Shown piece by piece: positions 6,940 to 11,084 of a stretch of DNA of 11,084 bases (positions are counted from its first letter, which is position 1; each line of letters begins with the position of its first letter). This DNA comes from Frankiales bacterium (GTDB lineage: Bacteria; Actinomycetota; Actinomycetes; Mycobacteriales; SCTD01). Both the position numbers and the translations under genes were made by a program. A model generated the notes under the pieces. The model was not told where the DNA came from and did no database searches. It worked only from the letters and a program-made list of their open reading frames with translations. The stretch spans positions 1 to 11,084 of the forward strand of contig JAODNQ010000097.1 in assembly GCA_025464695.1 (NCBI GenBank), written 5' to 3'.

Positions 6940-8190
6940 GTGCGCGCGCCCCTGCCTCCTGCCGTGCGGCGCCTGGTCGCGGGCGTCGCGGTGTCCTCGT
7001 TCGGCACGGGTCTCACGCTGCCCTTCACCCTCATCCTGCTGCACGAGGTGCGGGGCATCGCCCTGCCGACGGTCGGCCTGCTGCTCGCCGTCCCCGGCGT
7101 CGTCGGGCTGCTGGCCGTCCCGGTCTCGGGCGCGCTCATCGACCGGCTCGGACCGCGGGCGGTGCTCCGGTGCGCGCTCGCGTCGCAGGCCGCCGGCAAC
7201 CTGCTGCTGGCCTTCGCCACCACCCCGGCCCGGGCGCTGCCCGCCGTCGTGCTGGTGGGCCTGGGGCTCGGCCCGTCGTTCCCCGCGGGCAACGCCCTGC
7301 TGAGCGGGCTCGTCGGGGAGACGGCCGGGGCGGCCCGCGCCTTCGGGGTGCAGTTCACCGTGCTCAACGCCAGCATCGGGCTCGGCGGGCTGGCCGCGGC
7401 CACCGTGGTCGACGTCGACCGCCCGACGACGTTCGTCGTCCTCTACGTCGCCAACGCGGCCGCGTGCCTGGTCTACGCCGGCGTGCTGCCGCGGCCGGCC
7501 GCACGCCGGGTCCCGGAGGTGCACGAGGAGCAGCCGTCCTACCGCGAGGTGCTCCGGGACCCGGTCTTCCGGCGGGTCTGCGCGGTGTCGCTGCTGTTCG
7601 CCCTGACCGGCTACTCCGCGCTGGACGGCGGGGTGCCCGCCTACGCCCGGGTCGTGGGCTCGGTGAGCCCCCGGACGGTGGCCCTGCTGTTCGTGGTGAA
7701 CACCGCCGTCATCGTGCTGGGGCAGCTCACCGTGCTGCGGCTGCTCCGGGACGTCCGGCGCAGCGCGGCGCTCGCCGGAGCCGCGCTCGTCTGGGCGCTG
7801 GCGTGGGCGCTGCTGCTGGCCGTCCCCGGTCTGCCGCCGGCGGGACGGGTCGCTGCGGTCCTCGCCTACGGCGGGGTGTTCGGGCTCGGCGAGACGCTCA
7901 TGGCCCCGGTGCTCAGCCCGCTGGTCAACGCCCTGGCGACCGACCGGCTGCGCGGGCGCTACAACGCCACGCAGGGGGCCACCTTCAGCGTGGCCTTCGT
8001 GCTCGGCCCCGCGGTCGCCGGGCTGCTCGTGGGCAACGGGCTCGGGCGGGTCTGGGTCGGGGCGCTGGTGGTGGGATCGCTGGCCTCGGCGGTCCTCGCG
8101 CTGCGGCTGCGCCGCCGGCTCACGCCGGAGCAGGAGGGGGTCGGCCACGTGCTCGCCCCGGCCGACCCCGCCCAGGCCCTGGTGCTGTAG
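6940..8190 (+). CDS. Major facilitator superfamily (MFS) transporter
   Basis: This 416-residue protein has about twelve hydrophobic helices in two halves, joined by a charged loop at about 186-210 (RPAARRVPEVHEEQPSYREV). The loop between helices two and three reads GALIDRLGPRAVL (64-76), a clear form of the MFS A-motif GxLxDrxGrr. PSFPAGNALLSGLVG (112-126) and LRGRYNATQGATFSVAFVLG (337-356) resemble drug-exporter-like MFS proteins of the MdtH type. Substrate cannot be read from sequence. GTG at 6940 follows trpD by 12 bases with a GAGAGG Shine-Dalgarno, so the two are probably one transcript, but an amino-acid or aromatic substrate would be speculation. The stop lies two bases from the convergent reductase gene. 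It is most likely an exporter, powered by the proton gradient. Confidence 0.9.
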   Translation: MRAPLPPAVRRLVAGVAVSSFGTGLTLPFTLILLHEVRGIALPTVGLLLAVPGVVGLLAVPVSGALIDRLGPRAVLRCALASQAAGNLLLAFATTPARALPAVVLVGLGLGPSFPAGNALLSGLVGETAGAARAFGVQFTVLNASIGLGGLAAATVVDVDRPTTFVVLYVANAAACLVYAGVLPRPAARRVPEVHEEQPSYREVLRDPVFRRVCAVSLLFALTGYSALDGGVPAYARVVGSVSPRTVALLFVVNTAVIVLGQLTVLRLLRDVRRSAALAGAALVWALAWALLLAVPGLPPAGRVAAVLAYGGVFGLGETLMAPVLSPLVNALATDRLRGRYNATQGATFSVAFVLGPAVAGLLVGNGLGRVWVGALVVGSLASAVLALRLRRRLTPEQEGVGHVLAPADPAQALVL

Positions 8191-8192
8191 CC

Positions 8193-9176
8193 CTAGACCT
8201 CGGTGTGGGCCGGGCCGGTCTCGGCGACGCGGTCGCCGAGGGAGTCGCGGCCGTGCGGCTCGTCCCAGCCGCCCAGCACCGGGCCCTTGGGGACGATCCG
8301 CGTCGGGTTGATCTGCTCGTGCGTGCCGTAGTAGTGGCTCTTGATGTGGGCGAAGTCGGTGGTGCTCCCGAAGCCCGGCGTCTGGAACAGGTCGCGGGCG
8401 TAGGGCCACAGGTTCGCGAACTCGGTGAGCTTGCGCTCGTTGCACTTGAAGTGGCCGTGGTACGCCGCGTCGAAGCGCACCAGAGTGGTGAACAGCCGGA
8501 CGTCGGCCTCGGTCAGCTGCCGGCCGACGAGGTACCGCTCGGTGGCGAGGTGCTCGTCCAGCTCGTGCAGCCGGGCGAACAGCGCGTCGTAGGCCTCCTC
8601 GTACGCCTCCTGGGACGTGGCGAAGCCGGCCTTGTAGACGCCGTTGTTCACGGTGGCGAAGTTCGCCTCCGCCACCTCGTCGATGGCGTGCCGCTCGTGC
8701 TCGGGGTACAGGTCGGCGGCGTCCGGGCCGTGCAGGGCGGTCCACTCGGTGGACAGGTCCAGGCTGATCTGCGGGTAGTCGTTGCTGACGATCTTCTCGG
8801 TCTTGGTGTCCCACAGGAACGGCACGGTCGCCCGGCCGTCGAAGTCCGGGTCGGTGCGCCGGTAGAGCTCCATGACGTACGACGCCCCGGTGACGGGGTC
8901 GGTGCCGCCCTCGTCGAGGGTGAAGCGCCAGCCCTTCTCGTCGCGGAGCGGGTCGACGACGCGCAGCGCGAGGGCGTCCTGCAGGCCGAGCAGCTCCCGG
9001 ACGATCACCGACCGGTGGGCCCAGGGGCAGGCGAGGCTCACGTAGAGGACGTACCGGCCCGCCTCGACCGGGTAGCCGGAGCTGCCGTCGGCGGTGACCC
9101 GGTCGGTGAACCGGTTGGGCTGGCGGACGAACTCGCCGGAGGCGGCGGACTCGGAGCTGAACTGTGCGGGGGGCAT
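8193..9176 (-). CDS. Glutathionyl-hydroquinone reductase homologue (ECM4/YqjG, omega/xi-class GST)
   Basis: This 327-residue soluble enzyme belongs to the xi class of glutathione transferases, which reduce glutathionyl-hydroquinones to hydroquinones. The catalytic cysteine is C50 in SLACPWAHRS (47-56). The thioredoxin-like domain continues through RATVPFLWD (115-123) and KIVSNDYPQI (128-137). The helical C-terminal domain carries NNGVYKAGFA (177-186), YLVGRQLTEADVRLFTTLVR (215-234), FKCNERKL (243-250) and HYYGTHEQINPTRIVPKGP (281-299), all family hallmarks. Actinobacteria generally make mycothiol rather than glutathione, so the physiological thiol may differ. ATG at 9176 follows the RAM-domain gene by 38 bases on the same strand, so the two may form an operon. 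Only weak ribosome-binding sequence is present. Its C-terminal codons contain a strong hairpin. Confidence 0.9.
   Translation of the reverse strand: MPPAQFSSESAASGEFVRQPNRFTDRVTADGSSGYPVEAGRYVLYVSLACPWAHRSVIVRELLGLQDALALRVVDPLRDEKGWRFTLDEGGTDPVTGASYVMELYRRTDPDFDGRATVPFLWDTKTEKIVSNDYPQISLDLSTEWTALHGPDAADLYPEHERHAIDEVAEANFATVNNGVYKAGFATSQEAYEEAYDALFARLHELDEHLATERYLVGRQLTEADVRLFTTLVRFDAAYHGHFKCNERKLTEFANLWPYARDLFQTPGFGSTTDFAHIKSHYYGTHEQINPTRIVPKGPVLGGWDEPHGRDSLGDRVAETGPAHTEV
8220..8240 (+). terminator. Perfect 9-bp hairpin downstream of the MFS transporter (possible terminator)
   Basis: CTCGGCGAC and GTCGCCGAG flank a three-base loop, giving a stable G/C-rich stem about 30 bases past the transporter stop. 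There is no T-run after it on the plus strand. U-less hairpins have been proposed as terminators in actinobacteria. It lies inside the reductase reading frame (LGDRVAE), so coding constraint could also explain it. Confidence 0.3.
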
Positions 9177-9214
9177 GAGGAGGCCCTGCCCCTGTTGCCC
9201 GCCGCGCACGCCGC

Positions 9215-9490
9215 TCAGGTGCCGAGCGAGAACGTGGCCTCGAGGTCGTGCCGGCTGTAGGCCTGGAAGGCGATGTGGGTCTGGGTCGCCTGCACGCCCG
9301 GCACCTTGTTCATCCGGCCCGCGATGACGTCGTGCAGCTCCTCGTGGCGACGGACGCGGACCATCGCGACGAGGTCGACGTCGCCGGCCACGCTGTAGAC
9401 CTCGCTGACACCGTCGAGGTCGGCCAGCGCCTGGGCCACCTCGGGGATCCGGTCGACGGCGGCCTTGACCATGACGATCGCGGTGATCAC
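9215..9490 (-). CDS. Stand-alone Lrp/AsnC ligand-binding (RAM) domain protein
   Basis: This 91-residue protein is an Lrp/AsnC effector-binding domain without the helix-turn-helix. The alpha-beta pattern is ITAIVMVKAAVDRIPEVAQA (2-21), VSEVYSVAGDVDLVAMVRV (28-46) and a helix at 49-62. VPGVQATQTHIAFQAYSRHD (63-82) follows. GDxDL and the PGVxxTxTHIAF stretch are typical of the family. Stand-alone RAM domains form ring-shaped oligomers that bind amino acids or related small molecules and may pair with full-length Lrp regulators; they cannot bind DNA alone. GTG at 9490 is preceded by TAGGGT with six bases between, indicating a leaderless start. It lies upstream of the reductase on the same strand. 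Ligand unknown. Confidence 0.88.
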   Translation of the reverse strand: MITAIVMVKAAVDRIPEVAQALADLDGVSEVYSVAGDVDLVAMVRVRRHEELHDVIAGRMNKVPGVQATQTHIAFQAYSRHDLEATFSLGT

Positions 9491-9502
9491 GCGACGACCC
9501 TA
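9491..9502 (-). promoter_or_regulatory. Leaderless promoter -10 element for the RAM-domain gene
   Basis: On the minus strand TAGGGT (9502-9497) matches TANNNT, then six bases (9496-9491) lead to the GTG at 9490. No Shine-Dalgarno is present. It probably drives the RAM-domain gene and perhaps the reductase after it. Confidence 0.5.
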
Positions 9503-9529
9503 GACCGGCGCGACCGGCCCGGCGTGCGG

Positions 9530-9541
9530 CAGGCTGGCCCG
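9530..9541 (+). promoter_or_regulatory. Weak leaderless promoter candidate for the alpha/beta hydrolase
   Basis: CAGGCT (9530-9535) keeps A2 and T6 of TANNNT and is followed by six bases and then ATG at 9542. It is a poor match and no -35 is evident. It would make this a second divergent, leaderless promoter pair in the window. Confidence 0.25.
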
Positions 9542-10534
9542 ATGAGCGCCGCGCCCGTGTCCCGTCGCCGTGCTCTCGGTCTGCTGGGCGGTGCCGCCGC
9601 GGCGGCGGCCGGCGTCGTCGGGTCGCTGAAGTACCTGGGCAGCCCGGCGCCCCGCCCGAGGATCGCGTCGGGCACGCAGCGGGTGAAGGAGCGCTACGGC
9701 GCCGGACCGCGGCAGACGGGGGAGTGGTGGGTGCCGCCGGGCGGGGGCACCGGCGTGCTCCCCACGGTCGTGCTGGTGCACGGCGGGTACTGGCGCGCGC
9801 AGTACGGGCCGTCGCTCGAGGACGCCGTGGCCGCCGACCTCGCCGGCCGGGGCTTCCTCGTGTGGAACGTCGACTACGCGCCGTCGAGCACCGCGTGGCC
9901 CGCGACCCTGCGCCACGCCGCCCTCGCCTACGACCACGTGGGCGCCGGGACCCTCGCCGGCCGGGTCGACCTCGAGCGGGTCGCCGTGGTCGGGCACTCC
10001 GCGGGCGGGCACCTCGCGCTGTGGCTGGCGTCGCGGGCGGAGGTGCCGGCGGGGGGCCCGGGCGCGGTCGCACAAGGACGGCCCGGCTGGATCGGCACCG
10101 CTACCGCCACCCCGACCGCCGACGGCACCGGCTCCGCGCCCTCGCGGACCCCTCCGGTGCGGGGCGTCGCACCGCTGCCCCGCCTCGTCGTGGCGCAGGC
10201 GCCGGTGGCCTCGCTCGCCGAGGGCGCCCGGCTCGACCTCGGGGGCGGGGCGGTCCAGGCGCTGCTCGGCGGGAGTCCTGCGCAGGTGCCGGAGCGCTAC
10301 CGGGCCGCCGACCCGGTCGCCCTGCTGCCGACGCGGGTGCGGTCGGTGCTCGTGCACGGCGACGACGACGGCCTCGTGCCGGTCAGCCAGAGCGAGCAGT
10401 ACGCGGCCGCAGCCACGGCGGCGGGCGACGACTGCCGGCTCGTCCGCGTGCCGGGCGACCACTTCGTGCACCTCGACCCCGGCAGCCGGGCCCTCGACGT
10501 GGCCCGGGAGGCGCTGGAGCAGCTCCGCGCCTGA
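9542..10534 (+). CDS. Tat-exported alpha/beta hydrolase (esterase, kynurenine-formamidase-like fold)
   Basis: This 330-residue serine hydrolase begins with a twin-arginine signal, SRRRALGLLGG (7-17), followed by an Ala/Gly/Val-rich stretch to about residue 30, so it is probably exported folded. No lipobox cysteine is seen. The oxyanion motif is VHGGYWRAQYG (79-89), and the nucleophile is S153 in VGHSAGGHL (150-158). The likely acid is D276 (HGDDDGLVP, 272-280), and the histidine is H307 (GDHFVH, 305-310). HGGxW plus GHSAG is shared with arylformamidases and small esterases; the substrate is not evident. A Gly/Thr/Ala/Pro-rich insertion (about 171-213) separates the nucleophile region from the next strand. 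ATG at 9542 was chosen because it gives the Tat signal. The frame is open further upstream, but over the RAM-domain gene. Confidence 0.85.
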   Translation: MSAAPVSRRRALGLLGGAAAAAAGVVGSLKYLGSPAPRPRIASGTQRVKERYGAGPRQTGEWWVPPGGGTGVLPTVVLVHGGYWRAQYGPSLEDAVAADLAGRGFLVWNVDYAPSSTAWPATLRHAALAYDHVGAGTLAGRVDLERVAVVGHSAGGHLALWLASRAEVPAGGPGAVAQGRPGWIGTATATPTADGTGSAPSRTPPVRGVAPLPRLVVAQAPVASLAEGARLDLGGGAVQALLGGSPAQVPERYRAADPVALLPTRVRSVLVHGDDDGLVPVSQSEQYAAAATAAGDDCRLVRVPGDHFVHLDPGSRALDVAREALEQLRA

Positions 10535-10537
10535 TGC

Positions 10538-10939
10538 TCAGCCGCCCTCGACCAGGCCCTTGAGCCGTTCCAGGTCGGCCTGCACCAGGGCGGCGTCGGC
10601 CGAGTGGGCGGCGTCGTCGGCGCCGGGGGCGCGCCGGAGCGTGAACACGACCTCGGTGTGGTCGCCGAGGGGGAGGACCCGCAGCGGGTTGTGGGTGCGG
10701 GTGCCGTCGGGCAGCGTCACGACGTGGTCGAGCACGCCGAGGTCGTTCGGCGGGGTGAAGGCGACGAGGACCCGGCCCATCGGGGAGTCCGCGGCCCACG
10801 TCGTGTCGTCGACCTGCTCGACGCCGCGCGCGAGACCGGCGGCCCAGCGCGGCAGGTTGGCCGGGTCGGCGGCGACGGCGTAGACCTCGGCGGGCGGCCG
10901 GTGCACGACCACCGACAGGTGGAGCGACGGGCTGCTCAC
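10538..10939 (-). CDS. SRPBCC family protein (polyketide cyclase/START-like fold)
   Basis: This 133-residue protein has the start of the SRPBCC helix-grip fold: a first strand, then VHRPPAEVYAVAADPANLPR (12-31) with W32, the typical RPxxxVFxxxxDPxNxxxW pattern. Strands follow at about 47-63 and 69-78 (VLDHVVTLPD). HTEVVFTLRR (94-103) precedes a C-terminal helix from about 112. The fold makes a hydrophobic cavity for lipids, polyketides or similar ligands; members range from cyclases to simple binding proteins, and nothing here fixes the ligand. There is no signal peptide. GTG at 10939 has a good Shine-Dalgarno five bases upstream. It lies 28 bases after the preceding minus-strand gene, so co-transcription is likely, and its stop is three bases from the convergent hydrolase. 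Confidence 0.85.
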   Translation of the reverse strand: MSSPSLHLSVVVHRPPAEVYAVAADPANLPRWAAGLARGVEQVDDTTWAADSPMGRVLVAFTPPNDLGVLDHVVTLPDGTRTHNPLRVLPLGDHTEVVFTLRRAPGADDAAHSADAALVQADLERLKGLVEGG

Positions 10940-10944
10940 GGGCG

Positions 10945-10951
10945 CCTCCCC
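10945..10951 (-). promoter_or_regulatory. Ribosome binding site of the SRPBCC gene
   Basis: On the minus strand GGGGAGG ends five bases before the GTG at 10939. It is the strongest Shine-Dalgarno in the window and fixes the SRPBCC start. It contrasts with the apparently leaderless genes nearby. Confidence 0.6.
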
Positions 10952-10967
10952 GGGGGTCGCGACGGCC

Positions 10968-11084
10968 TCACACTGCCACCCGGGCGGGGCGAGCGAGGGG
11001 TCGCAGCCCGCGGGTGTCGTCGAAGGGGCGGGCCGCGGCCCGGGCCTGCTCCGCGACCCCCACCCAGCCGCGGTGGCGGCCGGC
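10968..11084 (-). CDS. C-terminal end of an unidentified protein (partial)
   Basis: The last 38 codons of a minus-strand reading frame enter from the right edge and stop at TGA (10970-10968). The residues include RHRGWVGVAEQARAAARPFD (3-22) and GLRPLARPARVAV at the end. Third codon positions are G or C in 35 of 38 codons, which matches the real genes here and argues for a true coding end. No family is recognisable from this fragment. It lies 28 bases upstream of the SRPBCC gene on the same strand, suggesting an operon. Confidence 0.5.
   Translation of the reverse strand, partial: AGRHRGWVGVAEQARAAARPFDDTRGLRPLARPARVAV

Noticed and set aside
5485..8814. Very long minus-strand open frame opposite the receiver-like gene, trpD and the MFS gene
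   Set aside because: Its translation is low-complexity Arg/Gly/Asp/His-rich sequence with no motifs, while the plus strand encodes clear trpD and MFS proteins. It is an effect of high GC content.
7170..9260. Long plus-strand open frame over the MFS and reductase genes
   Set aside because: It is Arg/Gly/Ala-rich with no domain pattern and covers two well-supported genes in other frames.
9500..10471. Minus-strand open frame opposite the hydrolase
   Set aside because: It has no motifs and the translation is Arg/His/Gly-rich; the plus strand has a complete catalytic triad and Tat signal.
5863..10534. A tryptophan-metabolism link between trpD and the arylformamidase-like hydrolase
   Set aside because: The hydrolase has a Tat signal, its HGGxW motif is shared by many esterases, and no other kynurenine-pathway gene is present.

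Overview
The window comes from a very GC-rich genome with almost exclusively G/C third codon positions. Gene content and order point to an actinobacterium (Actinomycetota). The bc1 genes are of the actinobacterial type: a di-heme cytochrome c subunit, a three-helix Rieske protein with an internal twin-arginine motif, and a long QcrB. They are fused in order to ctaE and lie close to trpD, as in Mycobacterium tuberculosis (Rv2192c trpD, Rv2193-Rv2196 ctaE-qcrC-qcrA-qcrB). Several genes appear to start without a leader, with a TANNNT box 6-7 bases before the start codon, which is also typical of this phylum. I cannot fix the genus.

Layout. Positions 1-3962 (minus strand) hold ctaE, qcrC, qcrA and qcrB, joined by 4-base stop/start overlaps. 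qcrB runs off the left edge. They encode the core of the bc1-aa3 respiratory supercomplex. A short divergent promoter region (about 3963-4048) separates them from a plus-strand series. That series is ctaG (oxidase assembly), a small RraB-like protein, a degenerate response-regulator receiver protein, trpD (tryptophan synthesis) and an MFS transporter, ending at 8190. The transporter converges, with 2 bases between stop codons, on a minus-strand pair (9490-8193): a stand-alone Lrp/AsnC ligand-binding (RAM) domain protein, then an ECM4/YqjG-type glutathionyl-hydroquinone reductase homologue. Divergent from that pair is a Tat-exported alpha/beta hydrolase (9542-10534). It converges on a minus-strand SRPBCC protein (10939-10538). 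Upstream of the SRPBCC gene lies the last 38 codons of another minus-strand gene.

How the parts fit. Menaquinol oxidation by QcrB/QcrA passes electrons through the two hemes of QcrC to the aa3 oxidase, of which CtaE is subunit III. CtaG probably helps to assemble the copper centre of that oxidase. The left half is therefore a respiratory locus with its assembly factor divergently transcribed. The right half is a mix of unrelated-looking metabolic genes.

I see no mobile element, CRISPR array, RNA gene or clear defence system. The least-understood part is the pair of small genes between ctaG and trpD (4960-5848). All stretches between genes are under about 100 bases.
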